NCBI GenBank assembly: GCA_964036665.1
Contig: OZ038531.1
Coordinates: forward strand, 7,750,168-7,814,167
Direction: 5' to 3'
Length of the DNA: 64,000 bases
Source of the DNA: Gordius sp. MW1
Taxonomy: Eukaryota > Nematomorpha > Gordioida > Gordea > Gordiidae
In this document: positions 15,001 to 30,000 of the stretch, in pieces
How positions within the stretch are numbered: the stretch's first letter is position 1
Layout of the letters: every line of letters starts with the position of its first letter
Notes under the pieces: generated by a model
The model's database searches: none
Told to the model about the DNA's origin: nothing
The model's input: the letters and a program-made list of their open reading frames with translations, nothing else
Translations under genes and position numbers: made by a program

Positions 15001-18000
15001 ATAGTTGCCGCTCTTGATGATGTAATCGCATATTTCTAGTTTAAGAAAAAAACATGATATAGTTTGTTGGCATTGAAAAAACAATTAAAAACACATACTC
15101 TTGCGGGGAATAGTTGGACGTGTTCTAAGGAAGGTTGTACCGGTTTCTATTTTTGAATAAAATTATTACAGTAATTATTTTAAAAAATGATATAGCATGT
15201 AAGTATTTGACATAAAAGTTAAATCTGCACATAAAGGTGTAGAAACAAAGTTCACCTTCTTCCTCGGTTGTAGTACGTGGGGTTGAATGAGTTTTGTAGG
15301 TTCCTAAATAATAATTAAACAAAGTTAAAGTCGTATAATTTTGAAATAATCTAAATCATTGTAAACGACGAATAGTAGCACTACGTCCAAATCGCATTAT
15401 TGAATTCATACCTTTGGTAAGAGGTGTGGTGATTGTCCTGATCGATGTTCTTCCTGCAAAGGTAATAAAAGTTACAATGCTGTACAAAATACTCTTAACA
15501 GTCGAGGTAATTTACAATGTACAATAATTTGCATAAATAGTGGAGTTTTATATTGAATAAAGGCAAAAAGTAAAATTCTACCGGTAATCTTGGGAGTTGT
15601 AGTTGTTTCAACGCGACGAGTCGAAGTTTCTTAAAATCAATTTAAAATTGTATATAATAAATAAGAAGACGCACATTGAATCTAATACACATGTTTTTAA
15701 TATCTTGATAAAAGCGGTTATACAAAAATTATAACTAGAGGCTGTGTGCTTTAAATTAAACGTTATATATTGCAGTACCTTTCCTTGAGGTAAATTTATG
15801 TGGAGTGGTGCTTTCTAAAAATAAATCAACAGTTAAGAAGTCGCATAATTAATTGAAGATATTTAAGTGAATTAGTTATTGCTTACCTTTTCGATATGTT
15901 GTGGTTCTTCGTTCACGCTGGCTGGAAGTTGTCTCTTTAAATAGTTTTAATATTTTATGAATATATCCATTTTAAGGGTAATTATTGTTTTCAACCTCTA
16001 TATTATTCTACAAAATCCTTTATTCAAACAACTACGCTTAAAATGCGAAGAATAGAATGTCTGAAGATGTTTTTAATGGCTTATGCATATGAATAATAGA
16101 TTTGTGATATAATTACCGTAACATTTTTCGATGATAATTTCGATTAGGTGAAGTTGTCCTGTTATCTCGAAATCTCCCAATAAATCACTTACGAATGCAT
16201 TCTTGTATTTAATTTCAACAATTTTGCCATTTTCGTTAACCTTCAGGATGACATCTAATCCAATTTGATGAACTTCGATCTAAACATCAAGGAGTTACCA
16301 TATATGTATGTAATAAGGTTCAGGGAAAAATGATAATGAACATATAACTGCACACCGAACTTACTATATTTATATTCTTGGGTATACACAACTTTTTAAC
16401 GGATTTATTTGGCTTGAAGATTATTAGGCAGACGTACAATCCTTTTCCTTTCGGATTTTTTATGGCGCATAGCTATGTAAAACATATATTTAACGTTTTG
16501 AGATAAATCTTACGTCACTCTTTATAATGATTCCATATGATGATAATTGGTAAATCCAGATGATTTGCTTTTTAATTATTTTAGAAATACTTGAACCAAT
16601 AGCATTAATAACGAATATATCTTTTCCATCGAATGGATACAAGACATTATCGCCTTCTTTGATGAGGTAAACTTGTGCTGGGCTAAAATATAATGAAAAT
16701 AGATTTAAATAGATTTCGGAGTAGACTTACAAAAATTGAGGAATGAACGGAATCAAAATTCGAATGATATAGTTGCCGCTCTTGATGATGTAATCGCATA
16801 TTTCTAGTTTAAGAAAAAAACATGATATAGTTTGTTGGCATTGAAAAAACAATTAAAAACACATACTCTTGCGGGGAATAGTTGGACGTGTTCTAAGGAA
16901 GGTTGTACCGGTTTCTATTTTTGAATAAAATTATTACAGTAATTATTTTAAAAAATGATATAGCATGTAAGTATTTGACATAAAAGTTAAATCTGCACAT
17001 AAAGGTGTAGAAACAAAGTTCACCTTCTTCCTCGGTTGTAGTACGTGGGGTTGAATGAGTTTTGTAGGTTCCTAAATAATAATTAAACAAAGTTAAAGTC
17101 GTATAATTTTGAAATAATCTAAATCATTGTAAACGACGAATAGTAGCACTACGTCCAAATCGCATTATTGAATTCATACCTTTGGTAAGAGGTGTGGTGA
17201 TTGTCCTGATCGATGTTCTTCCTGCAACGATAATAAAAGTTACAATGCTGTACAAAATACTCTTAACTGTCGAGGTAATTTACAATGTACAATAATTTTC
17301 ATAAATAGTGGAGTTTTATATTGAATAAAGGCAAAAAGTAAAATTCTACCGGTAATCTTGGGAGTTGTAGTTGTTTCAACGCGACGAGTCGAAGTTTCTT
17401 AAAATCAATTTAAAATTGTATATAATAAATAAGAAGACGCACATTGAATCTAATACACATGTTTTTAATATCTTGATAAAAGCGGTTATACAGAAATTAT
17501 AACTAGAGGCTGTGTGCTTTAAATTAAACGTTATATATTGCAGTACCTTTCCTTGAGGTAAATTTATGTGGAGTGGTGCTTTCTAAAAATAAATCAACAG
17601 TTAAGAAGTCGCATAATTAATTGAAGATATTTAAGTGAATTAGTTATTGCTTACCTTTTCGATATGTTGTGGTTCTTCGTTCACGCTGGCTGGAAGTTGT
17701 CTCTTTAAATAGTTTTAATATTTTATGAATATATCCATTTTAAGGGTAATTATTGTTTTCAACCTCTATATTATTCTACAAAATCCTTTATTCAAACAAC
17801 TACGCTTAAAATGCGAAGAATAGAATGTCTGAAGATGTTTTTAATGGCTTATGCATATGAATAATAGATTTGTGATAAAATTACCGTAACATTTTTCGAT
17901 GATAATTTCGATTAGGTGAAGTTGTCCTGTTATCTCGAAATCTCCCAATAAATCACTTACGAATGCATTCTTGTATTTAATTTCAACAATTTTGCCATTT

Positions 18001-21000
18001 TCGTTAACCTTCAGGATGACATCTAATCCAATTTGATGAACTTCGATCTAAACATCAAGGAGTTACCATATATGTATGTAATAAGGTTCAGGGAAAAATG
18101 ATAATGAACATATAACTGCACACCGAACTTACTATATTTATATTCTTGGGTATACACAACTTTTTAACGGATTTATTTGGCTTGAAGATTATTAGGCAGA
18201 CGTACAATCCTTTTCCTTTCGGATTTTTTATGGCGCATAGCTATGTAAAACATATATTTAACGTTTTGAGATAAATCTTACGTCACTCTTTATAATGATT
18301 CCATATGATGATAATTGGTAAATCCAGATGATTTGCTTTTTAATTATTTTAGAAATACTTGAACCAATAGCATTAATAACGAATATATCTTTTCCATCGA
18401 ATGGATACAAGACATTATCGCCTTCTTTGATGAGGTAAACTTGTGCTGGGCTAAAATATAATGAAAATAGATTTAAATAGATTTCGGAGTAGACTTACAA
18501 AAATTGAGGAATGAACGGAATCAAAATTCGAATGATATAGTTGCCGCTCTTGATGATGTAATCGCATATTTCTAGTTTAAGAAAAAAACATGATATAGTT
18601 TGTTGGCATTGAAAAAACAATTAAAAACACATACTCTTGCGGGGAATAGTTGGACGTGTTCTAAGGAAGGTTGTACCGGTTTCTATTTTTGAATAAAATT
18701 ATTACAGTAATTATTTTAAAAAATGATATAGCATGTAAGTATTTGACATAAAAGTTAAATCTGCACATAAAGGTGTAGAAACAAAGTTCACCTTCTTCCT
18801 CGGTTGTAGTACGTGGGGTTGAATGAGTTTTGTAGGTTCCTAAATAATAATTAAACAAAGTTAAAGTCGTATAATTTTGAAATAATCTAAATCATTGTAA
18901 ACGACGAATAGTAGCACTACGTCCAAATCGCATTATTGAATTCATACCTTTGGTAAGAGGTGTGGTGATTGTCCTGATCGATGTTCTTCCTGCAACGATA
19001 ATAAAAGTTACAATGCTGTACAAAATACTCTTAACAGTCGAGGTAATTTACAATGTACAATAATTTGCATAAATAGTGGAGTTTTATATTGAATAAAGGC
19101 AAAAAGTAAAATTCTACCGGTAATCTTGGGAGTTGTAGTTGTTTCAACGCGACGAGTCGAAGTTTCTTAAAATCAATTTAAAATTGTATATAATAAATAA
19201 GAAGACGCACATTGAATCTAATACACATGTTTTTAATATCTTGATAAAAGCGGTTATACAGAAATTATAACTAGAGGCTGTGTGCTTTAAATTAAACGTT
19301 ATATATTGCAGTACCTTTCCTTGAGGTAAATTTATGTGGAGTGGTGCTTTCTAAAAATAAATCAACAGTTAAGAAGTCGCATAATTAATTGAAGATATTT
19401 AAGTGAATTAGTTATTGCTTACCTTTTCGATATGTTGTGGTTCTTCGTTCACGCTGGCTGGAAGTTGTCTCTTTAAATAGTTTTAATATTTTATGAATAT
19501 ATCCATTTTAAGGGTAATTATTGTTTTCAACCTCTATATTATTCTACAAAATCCTTTATTCAAACAACTACGCTTAAAATGCGAAGAATAGAATGTCTGA
19601 AGATGTTTTTAATGGCTTATGCATATGAATAATAGATTTGTGATAAAATTACCGTAACATTTTTCGATGATAATTTCGATTAGGTGAAGTTGTCCTGTTA
19701 TCTCGAAATCTCCCAATAAATCACTTACGAATGCATTCTTGTATTTAATTTCAACAATTTTGCCATTTTCGTTAACCTTCAGGATGACATCTAATCCAAT
19801 TTGATGAACTTCGATCTAAACATCAAGGAGTTACCATATATGTATGTAATAAGGTTCAGGGAAAAATGATAATGAACATATAACTGCACACCGAACTTAC
19901 TATATTTATATTCTTGGGTATACACAACTTTTTAACGGATTTATTTGGCTTGAAGATTATTAGGCAGACGTACAATCCTTTTCCTTTCGGATTTTTTATG
20001 GCGCATAGCTATGTAAAACATATATTTAACGTTTTGAGATAAATCTTACGTCACTCTTTATAATGATTCCATATGATGATAATTGGTAAATCCAGATGAT
20101 TTGCTTTTTAATTATTTTAGAAATACTTGAACCAATAGCATTAATAACGAATATATCTTTTCCATCGAATGGATACAAGACATTATCGCCTTCTTTGATG
20201 AGGTAAACTTGTGCTGGGCTAAAATATAATGAAAATAGATTTAAATAGATTTCGGAGTAGACTTACAAAAATTGAGGAATGAACGGAATCAAAATTCGAA
20301 TGATATAGTTGCCGCTCTTGATGATGTAATCGCATATTTCTAGTTTAAGAAAAAAACATGATATAGTTTGTTGGCATTGAAAAAACAATTAAAAACACAT
20401 ACTCTTGCGGGGAATAGTTGGACGTGTTCTAAGGAAGGTTGTACCGGTTTCTATTTTTGAATAAAATTATTACAGTAATTATTTTAAAAAATGATATAGC
20501 ATGTAAGTATTTGACATAAAAGTTAAATCTGCACATAAAGGTGTAGAAACAAAGTTCACCTTCTTCCTCGGTTGTAGTACGTGGGGTTGAATGAGTTTTG
20601 TAGGTTCCTAAATAATAATTAAACAAAGTTAAAGTCGTATAATTTTGAAATAATCTAAATCATTGTAAACGACGAATAGTAGCACTACGTCCAAATCGCA
20701 TTATTGAATTCATACCTTTGGTAAGAGGTGTGGTGATTGTCCTGATCGATGTTCTTCCTGCAAAGGTAATAAAAGTTACAATGCTGTACAAAATACTCTT
20801 AACAGTCGAGGTAATTTACAATGTACAATAATTTGCATAAATAGTGGAGTTTTATATTGAATAAAGGCAAAAAGTAAAATTCTACCGGTAATCTTGGGAG
20901 TTGTAGTTGTTTCAACGCGACGAGTCGAAGTTTCTTAAAATCAATTTAAAATTGTATATAATAAATAAGAAGACGCACATTGAATCTAATACACATGTTT

Positions 21001-24000
21001 TTAATATCTTGATAAAAGCGGTTATACAAAAATTATAACTAGAGGCTGTGTGCTTTAAATTAAACGTTATATATTGCAGTACCTTTCCTTGAGGTAAATT
21101 TATGTGGAGTGGTGCTTTCTAAAAATAAATCAACAGTTAAGAAGTCGCATAATTAATTGAAGATATTTAAGTGAATTAGTTATTGCTTACCTTTTCGATA
21201 TGTTGTGGTTCTTCGTTCACGCTGGCTGGAAGTTGTCTCTTTAAATAGTTTTAATATTTTATGAATATATCCATTTTAAGGGTAATTATTGTTTTCAACC
21301 TCTATATTATTCTACAAAATCCTTTATTCAAACAACTACGCTTAAAATGCGAAGAATAGAATGTCTGAAGATGTTTTTAATGGCTTATGCATATGAATAA
21401 TAGATTTGTGATAAAATTACCGTAACATTTTTCGATGATAATTTCGATTAGGTGAAGTTGTCCTGTTATCTCGAAATCTCCCAATAAATCACTTACGAAT
21501 GCATTCTTGTATTTAATTTCAACAATTTTGCCATTTTCGTTAACCTTCAGGATGACATCTAATCCAATTTGATGAACTTCGATCTAAACATCAAGGAGTT
21601 ACCATATATGTATGTAATAAGGTTCAGGGAAAAATGATAATGAACATATAACTGCACACCGAACTTACTATATTTATATTCTTGGGTATACACAACTTTT
21701 TAACGGATTTATTTGGCTTGAAGATTATTAGGCAGACGTACAATCCTTTTCCTTTCGGATTTTTTATGGCGCATAGCTATGTAAAACATATATTTAACGT
21801 TTTGAGATAAATCTTACGTCACTCTTTATAATGATTCCATATGATGATAATTGGTAAATCCAGATGATTTGCTTTTTAATTATTTTAGAAATACTTGAAC
21901 CAATAGCATTAATAACGAATATATCTTTTCCATCGAATGGATACAAGACATTATCGCCTTCTTTGATGAGGTAAACTTGTGCTGGGCTAAAATATAATGA
22001 AAATAGATTTAAATAGATTTCGGAGTAGACTTACAAAAATTGAGGAATGAACGGAATCAAAATTCGAATGATATAGTTGCCGCTCTTGATGATGTAATCG
22101 CATATTTCTAGTTTAAGAAAAAAACATGATATAGTTTGTTGGCATTGAAAAAACAATTAAAAACACATACTCTTGCGGGGAATAGTTGGACGTGTTCTAA
22201 GGAAGGTTGTACCGGTTTCTATTTTTGAATAAAATTATTACAGTAATTATTTTAAAAAATGATATAGCATGTAAGTATTTGACATAAAAGTTAAATCTGC
22301 ACATAAAGGTGTAGAAACAAAGTTCACCTTCTTCCTCGGTTGTAGTACGTGGGGTTGAATGAGTTTTGTAGGTTCCTAAATAATAATTAAACAAAGTTAA
22401 AGTCGTATAATTTTGAAATAATCTAAATCATTGTAAACGACGAATAGTAGCACTACGTCCAAATCGCATTATTGAATTCATACCTTTGGTAAGAGGTGTG
22501 GTGATTGTCCTGATCGATGTTCTTCCTGCAACGGTAATAAAAGTTACAATGCTGTACAAAATACTCTTAACAGTCGAGGTAATTTACAATGTACAATAAT
22601 TTGCATAAATAGTGGAGTTTTATATTGAATAAAGGCAAAAAGTAAAATTCTACCGGTAATCTTGGGAGTTGTAGTTGTTTCAACGCGACGAGTCGAAGTT
22701 TCTTAAAATCAATTTAAAATTGTATATAATAAATAAGAAGACGCACATTGAATCTAATACACATGTTTTTAATATCTTGATAAAAGCGGTTATACAAAAA
22801 TTATAACTAGAGGCTGTGTGCTTTAAATTAAACGTTATATATTGCAGTACCTTTCCTTGAGGTAAATTTATGTGGAGTGGTGCTTTCTAAAAATAAATCA
22901 ACAGTTAAGAAGTCGCATAATTAATTGAAGATATTTAAGTGAATTAGTTATTGCTTACCTTTTCGATATGTTGTGGTTCTTCGTTCACGCTGGCTGGAAG
23001 TTGTCTCTTTAAATAGTTTTAATATTTTATGAATATATCCATTTTAAGGGTAATTATTGTTTTCAACCTCTATATTATTCTACAAAATCCTTTATTCAAA
23101 CAACTACGCTTAAAATGCGAAGAATAGAATGTCTGAAGATGTTTTTAATGGCTTATGCATATGAATAATAGATTTGTGATAAAATTACCGTAACATTTTT
23201 CGATGATAATTTCGATTAGGTGAAGTTGTCCTGTTATCTCGAAATCTCCCAATAAATCACTTACGAATGCATTCTTGTATTTAATTTCAACAATTTTGCC
23301 ATTTTCGTTAACCTTCAGGATGACATCTAATCCAATTTGATGAACTTCGATCTAAACATCAAGGAGTTACCATATATGTATGTAATAAGGTTCAGGGAAA
23401 AATGATAATGAACATATAACTGCACACCGAACTTACTATATTTATATTCTTGGGTATACACAACTTTTTAACGGATTTATTTGGCTTGAAGATTATTAGG
23501 CAGACGTACAATCCTTTTCCTTTCGGATTTTTTATGGCGCATAGCTATGTAAAACATATATTTAACGTTTTGAGATAAATCTTACGTCACTCTTTATAAT
23601 GATTCCATATGATGATAATTGGTAAATCCAGATGATTTGCTTTTTAATTATTTTAGAAATACTTGAACCAATAGCATTAATAACGAATATATCTTTTCCA
23701 TCGAATGGATACAAGACATTATCGCCTTCTTTGATGAGGTAAACTTGTGCTGGGCTAAAATATAATGAAAATAGATTTAAATAGATTTCGGAGTAGACTT
23801 ACAAAAATTGAGGAATGAACGGAATCAAAATTCGAATGATATAGTTGCCGCTCTTGATGATGTAATCGCATATTTCTAGTTTAAGAAAAAAACATGATAT
23901 AGTTTGTTGGCATTGAAAAAACAATTAAAAACACATACTCTTGCGGGGAATAGTTGGACGTGTTCTAAGGAAGGTTGTACCGGTTTCTATTTTTGAATAA

Positions 24001-27000
24001 AATTATTACAGTAATTATTTTAAAAAATGATATAGCATGTAAGTATTTGACATAAAAGTTAAATCTGCACATAAAGGTGTAGAAACAAAGTTCACCTTCT
24101 TCCTCGGTTGTAGTACGTGGGGTTGAATGAGTTTTGTAGGTTCCTAAATAATAATTAAACAAAGTTAAAGTCGTATAATTTTGAAATAATCTAAATCATT
24201 GTAAACGACGAATAGTAGCACTACGTCCAAATCGCATTATTGAATTCATACCTTTGGTAAGAGGTGTGGTGATTGTCCTGATCGATGTTCTTCCTGCAAC
24301 GGTAATAAAAGTTACAATGCTGTACAAAATACTCTTAACAGTCGAGGTAATTTACAATGTACAATAATTTGCATAAATAGTGGAGTTTTATATTGAATAA
24401 AGGCAAAAAGTAAAATTCTACCGGTAATCTTGGGAGTTGTAGTTGTTTCAACGCGACGAGTCGAAGTTTCTTAAAATCAATTTAAAATTGTATATAATAA
24501 ATAAGAAGACGCACATTGAATCTAATACACATGTTTTTAATATCTTGATAAAAGCGGTTATACAAAAATTATAACTAGAGGCTGTGTGCTTTAAATTAAA
24601 CGTTATATATTGCAGTACCTTTCCTTGAGGTAAATTTATGTGGAGTGGTGCTTTCTAAAAATAAATCAACAGTTAAGAAGTCGCATAATTAATTGAAGAT
24701 ATTTAAGTGAATTAGTTATTGCTTACCTTTTCGATATGTTGTGGTTCTTCGTTCACGCTGGCTGGAAGTTGTCTCTTTAAATAGTTTTAATATTTTATGA
24801 ATATATCCATTTTAAGGGTAATTATTGTTTTCAACCTCTATATTATTCTACAAAATCCTTTATTCAAACAACTACGCTTAAAATGCGAAGAATAGAATGT
24901 CTGAAGATGTTTTTAATGGCTTATGCATATGAATAATAGATTTGTGATAAAATTACCGTAACATTTTTCGATGATAATTTCGATTAGGTGAAGTTGTCCT
25001 GTTATCTCGAAATCTCCCAATAAATCACTTACGAATGCATTCTTGTATTTAATTTCAACAATTTTGCCATTTTCGTTAACCTTCAGGATGACATCTAATC
25101 CAATTTGATGAACTTCGATCTAAACATCAAGGAGTTACCATATATGTATGTAATAAGGTTCAGGGAAAAATGATAATGAACATATAACTGCACACCGAAC
25201 TTACTATATTTATATTCTTGGGTATACACAACTTTTTAACGGATTTATTTGGCTTGAAGATTATTAGGCAGACGTACAATCCTTTTCCTTTCGGATTTTT
25301 TATGGCGCATAGCTATGTAAAACATATATTTAACGTTTTGAGATAAATCTTACGTCACTCTTTATAATGATTCCATATGATGATAATTGGTAAATCCAGA
25401 TGATTTGCTTTTTAATTATTTTAGAAATACTTGAACCAATAGCATTAATAACGAATATATCTTTTCCATCGAATGGATACAAGACATTATCGCCTTCTTT
25501 GATGAGGTAAACTTGTGCTGGGCTAAAATATAATGAAAATAGATTTAAATAGATTTCGGAGTAGACTTACAAAAATTGAGGAATGAACGGAATCAAAATT
25601 CGAATGATATAGTTGCCGCTCTTGATGATGTAATCGCATATTTCTAGTTTAAGAAAAAAACATGATATAGTTTGTTGGCATTGAAAAAACAATTAAAAAC
25701 ACATACTCTTGCGGGGAATAGTTGGACGTGTTCTAAGGAAGGTTGTACCGGTTTCTATTTTTGAATAAAATTATTACAGTAATTATTTTAAAAAATGATA
25801 TAGCATGTAAGTATTTGACATAAAAGTTAAATCTGCACATAAAGGTGTAGAAACAAAGTTCACCTTCTTCCTCGGTTGTAGTACGTGGGGTTGAATGAGT
25901 TTTGTAGGTTCCTAAATAATAATTAAACAAAGTTAAAGTCGTATAATTTTGAAATAATCTAAATCATTGTAAACGACGAATAGTAGCACTACGTCCAAAT
26001 CGCATTATTGAATTCATACCTTTGGTAAGAGGTGTGGTGATTGTCCTGATCGATGTTCTTCCTGCAACGGTAATAAAAGTTACAATGCTGTACAAAATAC
26101 TCTTAACAGTCGAGGTAATTTACAATGTACAATAATTTGCATAAATAGTGGAGTTTTATATTGAATAAAGGCAAAAAGTAAAATTCTACCGGTAATCTTG
26201 GGAGTTGTAGTTGTTTCAACGCGACGAGTCGAAGTTTCTTAAAATCAATTTAAAATTGTATATAATAAATAAGAAGACGCACATTGAATCTAATACACAT
26301 GTTTTTAATATCTTGATAAAAGCGGTTATACAAAAATTATAACTAGAGGCTGTGTGCTTTAAATTAAACGTTATATATTGCAGTACCTTTCCTTGAGGTA
26401 AATTTATGTGGAGTGGTGCTTTCTAAAAATAAATCAACAGTTAAGAAGTCGCATAATTAATTGAAGATATTTAAGTGAATTAGTTATTGCTTACCTTTTC
26501 GATATGTTGTGGTTCTTCGTTCACGCTGGCTGGAAGTTGTCTCTTTAAATAGTTTTAATATTTTATGAATATATCCATTTTAAGGGTAATTATTGTTTTC
26601 AACCTCTATATTATTCTACAAAATCCTTTATTCAAACAACTACGCTTAAAATGCGAAGAATAGAATGTCTGAAGATGTTTTTAATGGCTTATGCATATGA
26701 ATAATAGATTTGTGATAAAATTACCGTAACATTTTTCGATGATAATTTCGATTAGGTGAAGTTGTCCTGTTATCTCGAAATCTCCCAATAAATCACTTAC
26801 GAATGCATTCTTGTATTTAATTTCAACAATTTTGCCATTTTCGTTAACCTTCAGGATGACATCTAATCCAATTTGATGAACTTCGATCTAAACATCAAGG
26901 AGTTACCATATATGTATGTAATAAGGTTCAGGGAAAAATGATAATGAACATATAACTGCACACCGAACTTACTATATTTATATTCTTGGGTATACACAAC

Positions 27001-30000
27001 TTTTTAACGGATTTATTTGGCTTGAAGATTATTAGGCAGACGTACAATCCTTTTCCTTTCGGATTTTTTATGGCGCATAGCTATGTAAAACATATATTTA
27101 ACGTTTTGAGATAAATCTTACGTCACTCTTTATAATGATTCCATATGATGATAATTGGTAAATCCAGATGATTTGCTTTTTAATTATTTTAGAAATACTT
27201 GAACCAATAGCATTAATAACGAATATATCTTTTCCATCGAATGGATACAAGACATTATCGCCTTCTTTGATGAGGTAAACTTGTGCTGGGCTAAAATATA
27301 ATGAAAATAGATTTAAATAGATTTCGGAGTAGACTTACAAAAATTGAGGAATGAACGGAATCAAAATTCGAATGATATAGTTGCCGCTCTTGATGATGTA
27401 ATCGCATATTTCTAGTTTAAGAAAAAAACATGATATAGTTTGTTGGCATTGAAAAAACAATTAAAAACACATACTCTTGCGGGGAATAGTTGGACGTGTT
27501 CTAAGGAAGGTTGTACCGGTTTCTATTTTTGAATAAAATTATTACAGTAATTATTTTAAAAAATGATATAGCATGTAAGTATTTGACATAAAAGTTAAAT
27601 CTGCACATAAAGGTGTAGAAACAAAGTTCACCTTCTTCCTCGGTTGTAGTACGTGGGGTTGAATGAGTTTTGTAGGTTCCTAAATAATAATTAAACAAAG
27701 TTAAAGTCGTATAATTTTGAAATAATCTAAATCATTGTAAACGACGAATAGTAGCACTACGTCCAAATCGCATTATTGAATTCATACCTTTGGTAAGAGG
27801 TGTGGTGATTGTCCTGATCGATGTTCTTCCTGCAACGGTAATAAAAGTTACAATGCTGTACAAAATACTCTTAACAGTCGAGGTAATTTACAATGTACAA
27901 TAATTTGCATAAATAGTGGAGTTTTATATTGAATAAAGGCAAAAAGTAAAATTCTACCGGTAATCTTGGGAGTTGTAGTTGTTTCAACGCGACGAGTCGA
28001 AGTTTCTTAAAATCAATTTAAAATTGTATATAATAAATAAGAAGACGCACATTGAATCTAATACACATGTTTTTAATATCTTGATAAAAGCGGTTATACA
28101 AAAATTATAACTAGAGGCTGTGTGCTTTAAATTAAACGTTATATATTGCAGTACCTTTCCTTGAGGTAAATTTATGTGGAGTGGTGCTTTCTAAAAATAA
28201 ATCAACAGTTAAGAAGTCGCATAATTAATTGAAGATATTTAAGTGAATTAGTTATTGCTTACCTTTTCGATATGTTGTGGTTCTTCGTTCACGCTGGCTG
28301 GAAGTTGTCTCTTTAAATAGTTTTAATATTTTATGAATATATCCATTTTAAGGGTAATTATTGTTTTCAACCTCTATATTATTCTACAAAATCCTTTATT
28401 CAAACAACTACGCTTAAAATGCGAAGAATAGAATGTCTGAAGATGTTTTTAATGGCTTATGCATATGAATAATAGATTTGTGATAAAATTACCGTAACAT
28501 TTTTCGATGATAATTTCGATTAGGTGAAGTTGTCCTGTTATCTCGAAATCTCCCAATAAATCACTTACGAATGCATTCTTGTATTTAATTTCAACAATTT
28601 TGCCATTTTCGTTAACCTTCAGGATGACATCTAATCCAATTTGATGAACTTCGATCTAAACATCAAGGAGTTACCAGATATGTATGTAATAAGGTTCAGG
28701 GAAAAATGATAATGAACATATAACTGCACACCGAACTTACTATATTTATATTCTTGGGTATACACAACTTTTTAACGGATTTATTTGGCTTGAAGATTAT
28801 TAGGCAGACGTACAATCCTTTTCCTTTCGGATTTTTTATGGCGCATAGCTATGTAAAACATATATTTAACGTTTTGAGATAAATCTTACGTCACTCTTTA
28901 TAATGATTCCATTTGATGATAATTGGTAAATCCAGATGATTTGCTTTTTAATTATTTTAGAAATACTTGAACCAATAGCATTAATAACGAATATATCTTT
29001 TCCATCGAATGGATACAAGACATTATCGCCTTCTTTGATGAGGTAAACTTGTGCTGGGCTAAAATATAATGAAAATAGATTTAAATAGATTTCGGAGTAG
29101 ACTTACAAAAATTGAGGAATGAACGGAATCAAAATTCGAATGATATAGTTGCCGCTCTTGATGATGTAATCGCATATTTCTAGTTTAAGAAAAAAACATG
29201 ATATAGTTTGTTGGCATTGAAAAAACAATTAAAAACACATACTCTTGCGGGGAATAGTTGGACGTGTTCTAAGGAAGGTTGTACCGGTTTCTATTTTTGA
29301 ATAAAATTATTACAGTAATTATTTTAAAAAATGATATAGCATGTAAGTATTTGACATAAAAGTTAAATCTGCACATAAAGGTGTAGAAACAAAGTTCACC
29401 TTCTTCCTCGGTTGTAGTATGTGGGGTTGAATGAGTTTTGTAGGTTCCTAAATAATAATTAAACAAAGTTAAAGTCGTATAATTTTGAAATAATCTAAAT
29501 CATTGTAAACGACGAATAGTAGCACTACGTCCAAATCGCATTATTGAATTCATACCTTTGGTAAGAGGTGTGGTGATTGTCCTGATCGATGTTCTTCCTG
29601 CAACGGTAATAAAAGTTACAATGCTGTACAAAATACTCTTAACAGTCGAGGTAATTTACAATGTACAATAATTTGCATAAATAGTGGAGTTTTATATTGA
29701 ATAAAGGCAAAAAGTAAAATTCTACCGGTAATCTTGGGAGTTGTAGTTGTTTCAACGCGACGAGTCGAAGTTTCTTAAAATCAATTTAAAATTGTATATA
29801 ATAAATAAGAAGACGCACATTGAATCTAATACACATGTTTTTAATATCTTGATAAAAGCGGTTATACAAAAATTATAACTAGAGGCTGTGTGCTTTAAAT
29901 TAAACGTTATATATTGCAGTACCTTTCCTTGAGGTAAATTTATGTGGAGTGGTGCTTTCTAAAAATAAATCAACAGTTAAGAAGTCGCATAATTAATTAA

